Origin: Bacteroidales bacterium
Lineage (GTDB): Bacteria; Bacteroidota; Bacteroidia; Bacteroidales; UBA932
Reading direction: 5' to 3'
Assembly: GCA_017560825.1 (NCBI GenBank)
Contig: JAFZED010000041.1
Location: 1-46,106 of the forward strand
Length of the DNA stretch: 46,106 nt
The translations under genes were made by a program, and so were the position numbers. The notes under the pieces were generated by a model that was not told the origin of the DNA, searched no databases, and was given only the letters and a program-made list of their open reading frames with translations. Positions within the stretch are counted from its first letter, which is position 1. Each line of letters starts with the position of its first letter. Shown here in pieces: positions 24,072-33,139 of the stretch.

Positions 24072-24719
24072 ATGGTGATTGATATGCTCAAAGGATTCCT
24101 TGTGGGAATGTGTGCGTCAGCCCCTATCGGGCCGATAGCCATTCTTGTGGTCCAGAAGTCTCTGAGCAAAGGTCATATGGCGGGTTTCGTCTCCGGTCTT
24201 GGAGCAAGTGTAGTCGATACTCTGTATGCCTTCATTGCCATATTCGCTCTTGCTTTTGCGCAGAAGCTGATAGAAGCGCACCAGAATCTCATATTGCTGG
24301 TCGGTGGCGCGGTCCTTGCGCTCTTGGGTGTAATTATGGCCTTCTCAAATCCTTTCAGGAAGATGAAGGATGATGAGGATTCGGGAGTCTCTCCGACCGA
24401 CTTCGGCCAGGCGGTGGCGATGGGCCTGTCAAACCCTATGGCAGTATTCGTGATGTTCACTCTCTTTGCGTTCTTCGGACTTGCAGACAGTGCGCCTCAC
24501 AACTGGAGGGTCACTCCTATAATCCTTTCAGTAAGTGCTGGTTCGGTCACTTATTGGTTCCTGCTGTCCTGGATGCTAAGCCGTTTCCGCAAGAACTTCA
24601 AGATGAACACAATACTCTGGATCAGCAGAATAACAGGAGCAATTATAGTAATAATCGGTATAGCCTTGCTCGGACAGGGACTTGTAAATGTCTTCTTCAA
24701 GGGTATGCCAATAATGTGA
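24072..24719 (+). CDS. LysE/RhtB-family exporter
   Basis: 215 residues from ATG 24072 (MVIDMLKGFLVGMCASAPIG); a second Met lies four codons on at 24084. The family signature GMCASAPIGPIAILVVQKSL is at the N-terminus, followed by GHMAGFVSGLGASVVDTLYA and about six hydrophobic segments. LysE-type proteins export amino acids or related small molecules across the inner membrane. The substrate is not predictable. The DUF362 gene follows after 8 nt. An earlier TTG-initiated frame would begin inside the promoter and is not used. Confidence 0.85.
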   Translation: MVIDMLKGFLVGMCASAPIGPIAILVVQKSLSKGHMAGFVSGLGASVVDTLYAFIAIFALAFAQKLIEAHQNLILLVGGAVLALLGVIMAFSNPFRKMKDDEDSGVSPTDFGQAVAMGLSNPMAVFVMFTLFAFFGLADSAPHNWRVTPIILSVSAGSVTYWFLLSWMLSRFRKNFKMNTILWISRITGAIIVIIGIALLGQGLVNVFFKGMPIM

Positions 24720-24727
24720 TTTAAATT

Positions 24728-25873
24728 ATGGAAAAGTCCAAAGTCTACTTTACGGATCTCAGAACAGTTCCGGGAAACGATCTTCTTACAAAGCTTGAAA
24801 GACTCATCAGAAGAGCCGGTATCGGTGATATCGACTTCGCAGGAAAATTCACAGCCATCAAGATCCACTTCGGAGAGCCTGGCAATATGGCGTACATCCG
24901 TCCTAACTATGCAGGCCGTGTAGTCGATGTGATCCGTTCGCTTGGTGGAAAGCCTTTCCTTACAGACAGCAACACATTGTACACAGGAGGACGTTCAAAC
25001 GCGGTCGATCACCTCAATGCGGCAATGGAGAACGGATTCAACAGAATCACAGCCCACGCAGATGTGATCATTGCAGACGGCCTCAAGGGTACTGACTATA
25101 AAGAGGTACCTTCAGGCGGCAAGTACTGTCCGTCACCTAAGATCGGTGCTGCTATTGCTGATGCTGACATCGTGATCTCGATGAACCATTTCAAGGGACA
25201 CGAGCAGAGCGGTTTCGGCGGAGCGCTCAAGAACCTGGGAATGGGTTCCGCAAGTGTGGGCGGCAAGCTTGAGCTTCACTCTTCATCGCAGCCGATGATC
25301 GATCTTGAGAACTGTATCGGCTGCCGTATCTGTGAGAAGTACTGCCGTCACGATGCTGTGAAGGTTGTGGACAGAAAGGCTGTCATTGACTATGACAAGT
25401 GCGTAGGCTGCGGACAGTGCGTTGCAGTGTGCCAGAAATCGGCAGCTGTAATCAAGGACTATGACACATCTGATGTCCTGAACAGCAAGATCGCTGAGTA
25501 TGCTTATGCTGTGGTGAACGGAAAACCGTCATTCCACATATCCTTTATTATGAATGTCTCTCCGAACTGCGACTGCTGGGGTCACAATGACGCAGCCATC
25601 GTACCGGATCTTGGAATCCTTGCTTCAACTGACCCTGTGGCTCTTGATTGCGCTTGTGCTGACCTTGTGAAGGCAGCCCCTACACTTTATGCAAACGCGA
25701 TCTCAGACAAGGATCACGCTCACGGTGAGGGTTGCGACTGCGGTCATCATCACCATCACAAGGGTGAGGACAAGTTCCGTCTTGTTCATCCGGACACCAA
25801 CTGGGAGGCAGGTGTTGAATACGGCGAGAAGATCGGTCTCGGATGCCGTGAATATGAATTGATTAAAGTCTGA
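24728..25873 (+). CDS. DUF362 protein with 2x[4Fe-4S] ferredoxin domain and His/Cys-rich insert
   Basis: A 381-residue protein. The DUF362 part (1-190, with INHFKGHEQSGFGGALKNLG-like SMNHFKGHEQSGFGGALKNL) is followed by two ferredoxin motifs starting at C196 (CIGCRICEKYC) and C225 (CVGCGQCVAVC). A second DUF362 segment has NCDCWGHNDAAIVPDLGILA and STDPVALDCACADL. Near the C-terminus residues 330-344 read HAHGEGCDCGHHHHH, a likely metal-binding insert. DUF362 proteins are electron-transfer proteins of poorly known role. The gene overlaps the PASTA gene by 1 nt (TGATG), so it is translationally coupled to envelope/ribosome genes of quite different function. Confidence 0.87.
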   Translation: MEKSKVYFTDLRTVPGNDLLTKLERLIRRAGIGDIDFAGKFTAIKIHFGEPGNMAYIRPNYAGRVVDVIRSLGGKPFLTDSNTLYTGGRSNAVDHLNAAMENGFNRITAHADVIIADGLKGTDYKEVPSGGKYCPSPKIGAAIADADIVISMNHFKGHEQSGFGGALKNLGMGSASVGGKLELHSSSQPMIDLENCIGCRICEKYCRHDAVKVVDRKAVIDYDKCVGCGQCVAVCQKSAAVIKDYDTSDVLNSKIAEYAYAVVNGKPSFHISFIMNVSPNCDCWGHNDAAIVPDLGILASTDPVALDCACADLVKAAPTLYANAISDKDHAHGEGCDCGHHHHHKGEDKFRLVHPDTNWEAGVEYGEKIGLGCREYELIKV

Positions 25874-26688
25874 TGCAGATGTCTGAAAGTAAAAAGACAA
25901 AAAAGAGTTTTCTCCAGAATTGGATCGTACGCAACCTTCTGATTGCTGCGGCTGTTGCTGTGGTGCTCCTTGTTGGTGCCATAGTGTTCCTTAATGTGGT
26001 AACCCTCCACAACAAGACGATAAGTGTCCCTGATTTCACAAATATGACCGTGGAAGAAGCGAGGGATGTCGCCTCCCAGGCAGGTATGCGTGTGGAAGTG
26101 ACAGACTCGGTGTTTGCCAAGAGAATGAAGAGGGGTGCTATACGCGACCAGAATCCTTCTCCGGGTTCTGAAGTGAAGAAGGGAAGGCGTATATCTCTGA
26201 CCATCAATGCTGTAAATGCTAAGAAGGTCACTATGCCTAACCTCGTGAGCCTTTCCCTCCGCCAGGCTATTGCTGAGCTTCAGTCCCGTGGCCTTGCTGT
26301 CGGTAAGTTGATATATGTTAAGGATATAGCTACGAACAATGTCATCAGGCAGCTATCTCGCAACCGCGAGATAGAGCCAGGTACATTGGTTGAGACCGAG
26401 ACTGTGATAGACCTTGTCGTGGGACTGAATCCTGACACAGACAATGTGACATATGTGCCGGATGTCGTGGGCAGACGCTATATCAATGCAGTTGATGCCG
26501 TAAGGAAGCAGTCGCTCAACATCAAGTCCCTTAAATTTGATGAGACAGTCAAGACCTATGACGACAGCCTTTCTGCAGTAGTCTACAGACAGATTCCGGC
26601 TGTAGAGGATTCAGTGACAGTGCGTATGGGCGACGAAGTCACTTTGTATTTTACTTTAGACCAAACCCGCATTCCAGCTAAGAAATAA
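25873..26688 (+). CDS. PASTA-domain membrane protein
   Basis: A 271-residue protein with a basic N-terminus, one membrane segment (about 20-42, NLLIAAAVAVVLLVGAIVFL) and three PASTA repeats outside the cytoplasm. The first two begin ISVPDFTNMTVEEARDVASQ and VTMPNLVSLSLRQAIAELQ; the third begins YVPDVVGRRYINAVDAVRKQ. PASTA repeats bind peptidoglycan fragments; here there is no kinase or transpeptidase domain attached. The stop overlaps the RluD start (TAATG). The PASTA-RluD pairing recurs in Bacteroidales. Confidence 0.88.
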   Translation: MQMSESKKTKKSFLQNWIVRNLLIAAAVAVVLLVGAIVFLNVVTLHNKTISVPDFTNMTVEEARDVASQAGMRVEVTDSVFAKRMKRGAIRDQNPSPGSEVKKGRRISLTINAVNAKKVTMPNLVSLSLRQAIAELQSRGLAVGKLIYVKDIATNNVIRQLSRNREIEPGTLVETETVIDLVVGLNPDTDNVTYVPDVVGRRYINAVDAVRKQSLNIKSLKFDETVKTYDDSLSAVVYRQIPAVEDSVTVRMGDEVTLYFTLDQTRIPAKK

Positions 26689-27749
26689 TGATAGATCAGA
26701 ACAACGATATATTCGAACTTGAGGACGAGCAGCAGGAGATGTTCGAGCACTACCGCTTTGACATCGACAAGGGGCAGGCACCTATGCGTGTGGACAAGTA
26801 TCTTTCCACCCATATGGAGTACACCTCTCGTCACAGAATCCAGCTTGCGATCAAGGCTGACTACATTCGTGTGAACGATAAAATAGTCAAGGCCAATTAT
26901 ATAGTGCGTCCTGGTGATGTCGTCACATTTGTGATGCCGTACCAGAGAAGGGGATTGGAAATCCTTCCTGAGGACATCCCGCTCAACATTGTTCACGAGG
27001 ATGATGATGTGCTGGTGCTTAATAAAGAGCCGGGTATGGTGGTGCATCCTGGTCACGGCCATTTCAGCGGCACGCTGGTCAATGCTCTTGCGCATCACCT
27101 GGGCATATCTCAGGGACCTGATGCCGAAGATGAGAGAATGGGTGTCCTGGTGCATAGAATTGACAAGGACACGTCAGGACTTCTCGTTGTCGCCAAGAAC
27201 GATGAGGCCCAGCTGAATCTTGCCAAGCAGTTCTTCGTTCACTCCATCGAGCGTCGCTATGTGGCGATTGTATGGGGAAACCTGAAAGAAGACGAGGGTA
27301 CTATCACAGGTAATATCGGGCGTGACCCTAATGACCGAATGAGGTTCAAGGTGTTCCCTGACGGAGATTATGGCAAGCACGCTGTGACGCACTACAGGGT
27401 TCTGGAGCGTTTCGGTTATGTCACCGTGGTCGAGTGCCGCCTTGAGACAGGAAGAACACACCAGATCCGCGTGCATTTCAACTGGATAGGTCATCCACTC
27501 TTCAATGACGAGCGCTACGACGGTGCGGAGATCAGAAAGGGAACAATCTACGCGAAATACCGCCAGTTCATCGAGAACTGCTTCAAGCTCCTGCCACGTC
27601 AGGCTCTTCACGCCAAGACCCTCGGTTTCGTGCATCCGCGTACAGGACAGATGGTGAGGTTTGATTCCCAGCTCCCGTCGGATATGCAGGCGCTGATCGA
27701 CAAATGGAGAAAATATTCAGAGAATATGTCAGAGTTTCTCGAAGCATAG
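26688..27749 (+). CDS. RluD-family 23S rRNA pseudouridine synthase
   Basis: A 353-residue enzyme with an N-terminal S4 RNA-binding domain (MRVDKYLSTHMEYTSRHRIQ) and a catalytic domain. The catalytic Asp is D159 in HRIDKDTSGLLVVAK; ETGRTHQIRVHFNWIGHPL is also diagnostic. RluD-type enzymes modify uridines of 23S rRNA helix 69. The N-terminus has an acidic extension of about 30 residues before the S4 domain. It is coupled to the PASTA gene and ends at a 16-bp bidirectional hairpin. Confidence 0.93.
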   Translation: MIDQNNDIFELEDEQQEMFEHYRFDIDKGQAPMRVDKYLSTHMEYTSRHRIQLAIKADYIRVNDKIVKANYIVRPGDVVTFVMPYQRRGLEILPEDIPLNIVHEDDDVLVLNKEPGMVVHPGHGHFSGTLVNALAHHLGISQGPDAEDERMGVLVHRIDKDTSGLLVVAKNDEAQLNLAKQFFVHSIERRYVAIVWGNLKEDEGTITGNIGRDPNDRMRFKVFPDGDYGKHAVTHYRVLERFGYVTVVECRLETGRTHQIRVHFNWIGHPLFNDERYDGAEIRKGTIYAKYRQFIENCFKLLPRQALHAKTLGFVHPRTGQMVRFDSQLPSDMQALIDKWRKYSENMSEFLEA

Positions 27750-27750
27750 A

Positions 27751-27787
27751 AAAAAGGAAGGAAGCTACTCCAGCTTCCTTCCTTTTT
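27751..27787. terminator. Bidirectional terminator shared by rluD-like gene and rng
   Basis: A perfect 16-bp stem (27751-27766 with 27772-27787) and 5-nt loop, with A/T tracts at both ends. It ends the rluD transcript on the plus strand. On the minus strand it also contains the last codons and the stop codon (27767-27765) of rng. Confidence 0.85.
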
Positions 27788-29321
27788 CATCATAAAATTC
27801 ATTCTGCAGAACAGAGAAGTCTGTGGTCTCCACGACCTCTATCTTGCATTTGTACTTCTTCTTCCATCTTCCTACTATTGAGGAGAACAGGCCTCTGGTG
27901 AGGTAGGCGCCCAGTATCGGGTTTACCTTGAGGATGAAGTTTGTCATCTTCTTGTCTGTCACATAGTAGGACAGCCTTCTTTCGATCGCTTCATCGATTA
28001 CGACACTTGATGCTATCTTTCCTGTTCCGTTGCACACAGGACACACCTCCTGGGTGTTGATCTCTGTTGCCGGACGGACTCTCTGCCTTGTGATCTGCAT
28101 AAGTCCGAACTTGGTCAGAGGCAGCACGTTGTGCTTTGCCCTGTCGGACTCCATCAGCTCCTGCATCTTCTTGTAGAGGGCATTTCTGTGTTCGTTCGAC
28201 TCCATATCGATGAAGTCCACAATGACGATTCCACCCATATCCCTCAGCCTGAGCTGTCTTGCGATCTCTTCGGCTGCGTAGCAGTTCACGTCGAATGTGT
28301 TCTGTTCCTGTTCCTTGTTCTTGGAACGTGTTCCGCTGTTCACATCGATAACGTGCAACGCTTCTGTGTGCTCGATCACCAGGTATGCTCCCTGCTTGAT
28401 AGGTACCACCTTTCCGAAAGAACTCTTGATCTGTCTCGTTACTTCGAAGTGGTCAAAGATCGGCGCCTTGTCTTTGTAGAGCTTCACGATCTTTTCCTGC
28501 TCCGGTGAAATCAGAGAGATGTACTTTCTGGTCTCTTCGTAGACCGTCTCGTTGTTCACATATATGTTTGTGAACGATTCGTTGAGAAGGTCTCTGAGGA
28601 TTGTGGTAGTCTTGCTGTACTCTGTAAACAGCAGCTGCACTCCTTTTGATTGAGCCAGTTTCTTCCAGGAACCTTCCCATTTGTCTATGAGTGACATAAG
28701 CTCCGCGTCAAGTACGGCGGCGTTCTTGCCTTCTGCCGCTGTGCGGATGATCGCTCCGTAATTCTTAGGGAGAATGCTCCTTACAAGTGTCTCCAGTCTT
28801 CTTTTCTCTTCCTTTGAGGAAATCTTCTGGGATACGCTCACCTTCTCTGCGAAGGGAAGCAGTACAATGTTTCGTCCTGCCAATGAAATTTCTGCAGTCA
28901 GTCGTGATCCTTTTGTCGAAATCGGTTCCTTAACGATCTGGACGATGATCATCTGTCCGGGTGTCAGCACATTCTCTATGCGGCCCTCCTTTTCAAGGAT
29001 CGGTCCCGGCTTGATGTGCTTGTAGATTCCGTGATTGTCTGAGTTGGGATTCACTCTCTTGACGAATTCGTCGAATGCGTTGAAGTAAAGTCCCAAATCG
29101 AGGTAGTGGACAAATGCCTCCTTTTCGTCTCCGATGTCTACAAAAGCAGCGTTGAGGGATGGAAGAATCTTCTTCACTTTTCCGAGATATACATCTCCTA
29201 CGGAAAAGCTGTGCCCCAGGCTGGACTCTTTGTTCAGCTCGATGAGCCTGTGGTTATCCATCAGTGCTATCGAGACTTCCGTTGAATTCACATCAACGAT
29301 AAGATCTTTTACAGACTCCAT
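27765..29321 (-). CDS. rng: Ribonuclease E/G family endoribonuclease
   Basis: A 518-residue protein. The N-terminal S1 domain starts SLGHSFSVGDVYLGKVKKIL and is followed by SLNAAFVDIGDEKEAFVHYLD. The RNase E/G catalytic core includes IDVNSGTRSKNKEQ and MGGIVIVDFIDMES, with the Mg-binding acids (D in IDVNSG and VDFIDM). The zinc-link CPVCNGTGK follows at about 432. It processes 16S rRNA and initiates mRNA decay. Length fits the shorter RNase G class, without the RNase E degradosome scaffold. Its stop codon lies in the loop region of the terminator hairpin. Confidence 0.93.
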   Translation of the reverse strand: MESVKDLIVDVNSTEVSIALMDNHRLIELNKESSLGHSFSVGDVYLGKVKKILPSLNAAFVDIGDEKEAFVHYLDLGLYFNAFDEFVKRVNPNSDNHGIYKHIKPGPILEKEGRIENVLTPGQMIIVQIVKEPISTKGSRLTAEISLAGRNIVLLPFAEKVSVSQKISSKEEKRRLETLVRSILPKNYGAIIRTAAEGKNAAVLDAELMSLIDKWEGSWKKLAQSKGVQLLFTEYSKTTTILRDLLNESFTNIYVNNETVYEETRKYISLISPEQEKIVKLYKDKAPIFDHFEVTRQIKSSFGKVVPIKQGAYLVIEHTEALHVIDVNSGTRSKNKEQEQNTFDVNCYAAEEIARQLRLRDMGGIVIVDFIDMESNEHRNALYKKMQELMESDRAKHNVLPLTKFGLMQITRQRVRPATEINTQEVCPVCNGTGKIASSVVIDEAIERRLSYYVTDKKMTNFILKVNPILGAYLTRGLFSSIVGRWKKKYKCKIEVVETTDFSVLQNEFYDEKGRKLE

Positions 29322-29339
29322 CAGGAATTTCAGTGATAA

Positions 29340-29383
29340 GATTTAGAAAATGAAAGAGGCCGACCCTCCTGGCCAGCCTCTTT
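29340..29383 (-). terminator. Terminator of the HU/COX24-like operon
   Basis: On the minus strand AAAGAGGCTGGCC pairs with GGTCGGCCTCTTT (13 bp with two G-U) around loop AGGAG, followed by a T-rich tract (TCATTTTC). It separates the HU operon from rng, only 19 nt before the rng start codon. Confidence 0.75.
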
Positions 29384-29417
29384 AGCGGACTGCTAAAATG
29401 GCAGACACTGGTGAGAA

Positions 29418-29510
29418 TTACTTTCTCTTCTTGTGTCTGTTCTTACGCAGGCGTTTCTTACGCTTGTGCGTAGCCATCTTGTGCCTTTTATGCTTCTTTC
29501 CGTTTGGCAT
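29418..29510 (-). CDS. AURKAIP1/COX24-domain small ribosomal-type protein (30 residues)
   Basis: A 30-codon gene encoding MPNGKKHKRHKMATHKRKKR and LRKNRHKKRK. It is extremely basic, with no acidic residues. Near-identical peptides occur across Bacteroidota, annotated with the COX24_C/AURKAIP1 domain. That is the domain of mitochondrial small-subunit protein mS38. I infer a ribosome-bound protein near the 16S rRNA. It lies 37 nt after the HU gene on the same strand and ends at its own terminator. It is easily missed by gene callers because of its size. Confidence 0.85.
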   Translation of the reverse strand: MPNGKKHKRHKMATHKRKKRLRKNRHKKRK

Positions 29511-29547
29511 AATTAAAGGGGTTTAAATTAATATATTGTTTGTTTTG

Positions 29548-29820
29548 TTATTTTACCTCGTTAACGAACACTTTAGCTGGCTTGAAAGCAGGGATGTTGT
29601 GTGCTGGGATAGTCATTGTTGTGTTCTTTGTGATGTTTCTTGCAGCCTTCTCAGCTCTGTGCTTGATGATGAAGCTACCGAAACCACGGAGATATACTGG
29701 GTTTCCCTTAGCGAGTGAGCCCTTTACGGTCTCCATAAAAGATTCAACAATAGTTGAAACTGTGTCTTTCTGAATGCCGGTCTCTTTGGCAATTTCATTT
29801 ACGATTTCTGCCTTTGTCAT
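29548..29820 (-). CDS. HU-family DNA-binding protein
   Basis: A 90-residue protein starting MTKAEIVNEIAKETGIQKDT. The flexible beta-arm block is FGSFIIKHRAEKAARNITKNTTMTIPAHNIPAFKPAKVF, split here over 59-85, with the HU/IHF signature GFGSF and PAFKPAK. It bends and coats DNA as a homodimer. A near-ideal promoter lies upstream, and the COX24-like gene follows on the same transcript. Standard length. Confidence 0.95.
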   Translation of the reverse strand: MTKAEIVNEIAKETGIQKDTVSTIVESFMETVKGSLAKGNPVYLRGFGSFIIKHRAEKAARNITKNTTMTIPAHNIPAFKPAKVFVNEVK

Positions 29821-29866
29821 AACTTATAATAAATTTTAATTCAAAACTAATTGTCGATATAGCTCG

Positions 29867-29898
29867 CAAAGATAGCGTGAATTTTTTTAATTGGCAAA
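29867..29898 (-). promoter_or_regulatory. HU promoter
   Basis: TTTG (29898-29895), exactly 20 nt, TATCTTTG (29874-29867) on the minus strand. This is one of the best matches to the Bacteroidota consensus in the window. Confidence 0.8.
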
Positions 29899-29994
29899 TT
29901 TAACCGCTTAAATTTCAACGAAAAACTATCTTTAAAATTATGGTCATATTGAAAAAATGTCATATGGCACAATGCTTTAATATTGGCATAATGA

Positions 29995-30024
29995 TTGACC
30001 ATATATATAAAAGAATTATATTTG
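29995..30024 (+). promoter_or_regulatory. lon promoter
   Basis: TTG (29995-29997), 19 nt, TATATTTG (30017-30024). Expected start of transcription is near 30030, immediately before the palindrome. Confidence 0.78.
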
Positions 30025-30031
30025 TAAGAAT

Positions 30032-30050
30032 GACTGACAATTTGTCAGTC
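30032..30050 (+). promoter_or_regulatory. Palindrome in the lon leader (candidate stress operator)
   Basis: GACTGACAA-T-TTGTCAGTC, a perfect 9+9 inverted repeat with a single central base, 17 nt before the lon start codon and at about +2 to +20 of the message. Its position fits a repressor-binding operator for heat-shock control. It is not the CIRCE element. It has no T-tract, so it is not a terminator. Confidence 0.6.
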
Positions 30051-30067
30051 TGTAGAGACGTTTTTAT

Positions 30068-32467
30068 ATGAAAGACATAATTACAGACATCTTTGCGGCG
30101 CCAGGCGCGGAAGTAAGCATCATTCCGGTGATGCAGGGTGAGGGAGTTGCTAAGCTGGATGAGTCCCAGTTGCCTGATTCATTGCCAATTCTGGCACTAA
30201 GAAATGCAGTTCTTTTTCCGGGAACGGTTTTCCCTATAACAATAGGACGTGAAAAATCCATACGTCTTATAGAAGACGCTGAAAGAAACAACACTTTCAT
30301 CGGAGCTGTACCGCAGAATGACCTTGCGGTGGAAGATCCGCGTGAACAGGATCTTTATCCATACGGTACTGTAGCCAAGATCATCAAGACCCTTGAGATG
30401 CCGGACGGTACCATCACTGCCATCCTTCAGGGATATAAACGCTTTGAACTTCAGTCGATTGTAGAGTATGAGCCATATATGCTCGGAAGAGTAAGGTACC
30501 AGGATGATTTTGTCCCTGAGATCGACAATCAGATGAAGATGATCGCTGAGTCCCTCAAAGAGAAGGCAGCAACCGTCATACGTTCATCTGCGATGGTTCC
30601 TCGTGAAGCGGTAAGCGCTCTCAAGGGTATCGATAATTTCGAGTTCCTTGTGAACTTCATCGCGACTACAGTCGAGGTGGAGAACTATATGGACAAGGTC
30701 GAGCTTCTTCAGTATTCTGACCTTCGTGCGCGTGCGATGGGCCTGCTTTCTGTCCTTGACACCCAGGTGGAGTTCCATAAGATCAAGCAGGAGATCCAGC
30801 AGAAGGTGAAGACAGAAATCGACCAGCAGCAGAGGGAGTACTACCTGAATAATCAGCTCAAGACTATTCAGGAAGAGCTGGGAATGGATGACGTCGAGGA
30901 GTTTGCTCAGCTTCGCGCCCGTGCGGAAGAGAAGCTGTGGCCGGCTGCAGTGCAGGCTATCTTTGACAAGGAGATGATGAAGCTGGAGAGGTACAATCCG
31001 AGCTCTCCGGACTACAGCATACAGTACAACTACATCCAGTTTATGCTGGATCTTCCTTGGGGCGTGATGTCGAATGACAACCTCGACCTGAAGAATGCCC
31101 AGAAGGTGCTGGATGAGGACCATTACGGTCTGGACAAGGTCAAGGAGAGAATCATTGAGTATCTTGCAGTACTTAAGCTAAAGGGGGATATGAAGTCTCC
31201 TATCCTCTGCCTTTACGGCCCTCCGGGCGTGGGTAAGACAAGTCTGGGCAAGTCTGTTGCAAGAGCTCTCGGACGCAAGTACATCCGTATTGCATTGGGC
31301 GGACTTCACGACGAGTCAGAGATAAGAGGTCACAGAAAGACCTATGTGGGAGCTTTGCCGGGACGTATTCTCAACGGAATCAACCGTGCCGGAACATCCA
31401 ACCCTGTAATCGTGCTGGATGAGGTGGACAAACTCACAAAGGACATCAAGGGAGACCCGTCATCAGCATTGCTTGAGGCACTTGATCCGGAGCAGAACAC
31501 AGCATTCCACGACAACTATCTCGACATAGACTATGATCTGTCTAATGTGCTGTTCATCACGACAGCAAACAACATTGACACCATCCAGCCGGCCCTGAAA
31601 GACCGTATGGAGATGATCAATGTAAGCGGTTATCTTGCGGAGGAGAAGCTTGAGATTGCTAAGAGACATCTCGTACCTAAACAGCTTGAGGAGCACGGAC
31701 TTCAGAAGTCCCAGCTCAAGTTCGACAAGACCGCTCTCGAGACTATCATCGATGAATATACTCACGAATCAGGAGTCCGTGGTCTTGAAAAGCAGATTGC
31801 AAAGGTAGCACGTGTGACAGCCAAGAAGATAGCCCTGGATGAAAAACATCCGGTCACCATAAAGAAGGCTCATCTGAAGGAGTATCTCGGCATCCCTACC
31901 AATTCTCACGACAAGCAGAAGGGAAATGAGGCTCCGGGAGTAGTCACTGGCCTTGCCTGGACAGCGATGGGAGGAGAAATCCTCTTCATCGAAAGCTCGG
32001 TGAGCAAGGGTAAGGGTGTGCTGACTATGACAGGTAACCTTGGAGATGTGATGAAGGAATCGGCTCAGATTGCCTTCCAGTACCTCAAGGCTCATCCTGA
32101 ACTCACAGGCCTTACTTATGAGGAGTTTATGGAGAAGGACATCCACGTGCACGTGCCTGAAGGTGCTGTGCCGAAGGACGGACCTTCAGCCGGTATCACT
32201 ATGGTCAGCTCTATGGTGTCTGCCTACAGGCAGGAGAAGGTCAGGAGCGGAATAGCTATGACCGGTGAGATGACCCTTCGTGGCAAAGTGCTTCCGGTCG
32301 GTGGAATCAAGGAGAAGATCCTGGCTGCCAAAAGGTCGGGAATCACAACCATTCTCATCTCGGAAGAGAACAGAAAAGATGTTGAGGACATCAAGGAAAT
32401 CTACATAAAAGGTCTTACCTTTGTGTATGTCAACAATATTCAGGACGTAATTAAGCAGATATTCTGA
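30068..32467 (+). CDS. lon: ATP-dependent protease Lon
   Basis: A 799-residue protein. The N-terminal substrate domain ([20 protein letters not shown]) is followed by a coiled coil, the AAA+ module with Walker [13 protein letters not shown] and Walker [10 protein letters not shown], and the protease domain. The catalytic dyad is S707 (PKDGPSAGI) and K750 ([14 protein letters not shown]), 43 residues apart as in E. coli (S679/K722). It degrades misfolded and regulatory proteins. A strong promoter and a palindromic leader precede it. The stop overlaps the ung start by 1 nt. Confidence 0.97.
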   Translation: MKDIITDIFAAPGAEVSIIPVMQGEGVAKLDESQLPDSLPILALRNAVLFPGTVFPITIGREKSIRLIEDAERNNTFIGAVPQNDLAVEDPREQDLYPYGTVAKIIKTLEMPDGTITAILQGYKRFELQSIVEYEPYMLGRVRYQDDFVPEIDNQMKMIAESLKEKAATVIRSSAMVPREAVSALKGIDNFEFLVNFIATTVEVENYMDKVELLQYSDLRARAMGLLSVLDTQVEFHKIKQEIQQKVKTEIDQQQREYYLNNQLKTIQEELGMDDVEEFAQLRARAEEKLWPAAVQAIFDKEMMKLERYNPSSPDYSIQYNYIQFMLDLPWGVMSNDNLDLKNAQKVLDEDHYGLDKVKERIIEYLAVLKLKGDMKSPILCLYGPPGVGKTSLGKSVARALGRKYIRIALGGLHDESEIRGHRKTYVGALPGRILNGINRAGTSNPVIVLDEVDKLTKDIKGDPSSALLEALDPEQNTAFHDNYLDIDYDLSNVLFITTANNIDTIQPALKDRMEMINVSGYLAEEKLEIAKRHLVPKQLEEHGLQKSQLKFDKTALETIIDEYTHESGVRGLEKQIAKVARVTAKKIALDEKHPVTIKKAHLKEYLGIPTNSHDKQKGNEAPGVVTGLAWTAMGGEILFIESSVSKGKGVLTMTGNLGDVMKESAQIAFQYLKAHPELTGLTYEEFMEKDIHVHVPEGAVPKDGPSAGITMVSSMVSAYRQEKVRSGIAMTGEMTLRGKVLPVGGIKEKILAAKRSGITTILISEENRKDVEDIKEIYIKGLTFVYVNNIQDVIKQIF

Positions 32468-33135
32468 TGGACGTACGCATAGAACAAAGCTGGAAGAACG
32501 CACTGGCAGCGGAATTCGGGAAACCTTATTTCGAAGCGCTCGTGCGTTTTCTTCGTGAAGAAAAGGCTGCCGGAAAGAGCATATATCCTCCCGGAAGCCA
32601 GATCTTCAGGGCATTCGACCTTACCCCGGTGCAGGATGTGAAGGTGGTGGTCCTGGGTCAGGATCCGTATCACGGACAGGGCCAGGCGCACGGCCTCTCC
32701 TTTTCTGTGCCGGCAAATATTCCTGCCCCTCCTTCGCTCAAGAATATATTCAAGGAGATAGAGTCGGACCTTGGCATCCGTATGAGCGGTTATCCTGATC
32801 TGGAAAAATGGGCCAGACAGGGAGTCCTTCTTCTCAATGCTGTACTGACCGTACGCAGCGGAGAGGCGGCCTCGCACAGCAAGATAGGCTGGGAACAGTT
32901 TACTGATGCGGTAATCAGATATATATCAGATAATTGCGAAGGCGTGGTGTTCCTTCTTTGGGGTAACTTCGCGCGCAGCAAGCGTGACCTTATCGACCAT
33001 AACCGTCACTTCGTTTTGGAGGCTGCGCATCCGTCACCTCTTGCAAGGGGTGCATTCTTCGGATGCAGACATTTTTCAAGAACCAATCAGATCCTGTCGT
33101 CTCAGGGCAAGGCCCCTATAGACTGGCAGTTATAA
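32467..33135 (+). CDS. ung: Uracil-DNA glycosylase (family 1)
   Basis: A 222-residue protein. The water-activating motif is GQDPYHGQGQAHGLSFSVP; the second active-site motif is HPSPLARGAFFGCRHF. It removes uracil from DNA in base-excision repair. Start ATG overlaps the lon stop (TGATG). The coaD gene follows after 4 nt, so lon-ung-coaD are probably co-transcribed. Full length. Confidence 0.96.
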   Translation: MDVRIEQSWKNALAAEFGKPYFEALVRFLREEKAAGKSIYPPGSQIFRAFDLTPVQDVKVVVLGQDPYHGQGQAHGLSFSVPANIPAPPSLKNIFKEIESDLGIRMSGYPDLEKWARQGVLLLNAVLTVRSGEAASHSKIGWEQFTDAVIRYISDNCEGVVFLLWGNFARSKRDLIDHNRHFVLEAAHPSPLARGAFFGCRHFSRTNQILSSQGKAPIDWQL

Positions 33136-33139
33136 GCAT

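Noticed and set aside
24014-24169. 52-residue N-terminal extension of lnt
   Set aside because: It overlaps the divergent LysE gene and both promoter boxes.
29941-29994. Sigma-54-like TGGCAC sequence upstream of lon
   Set aside because: The matching TTGC element is not at the right distance, and a good housekeeping promoter lies just downstream.
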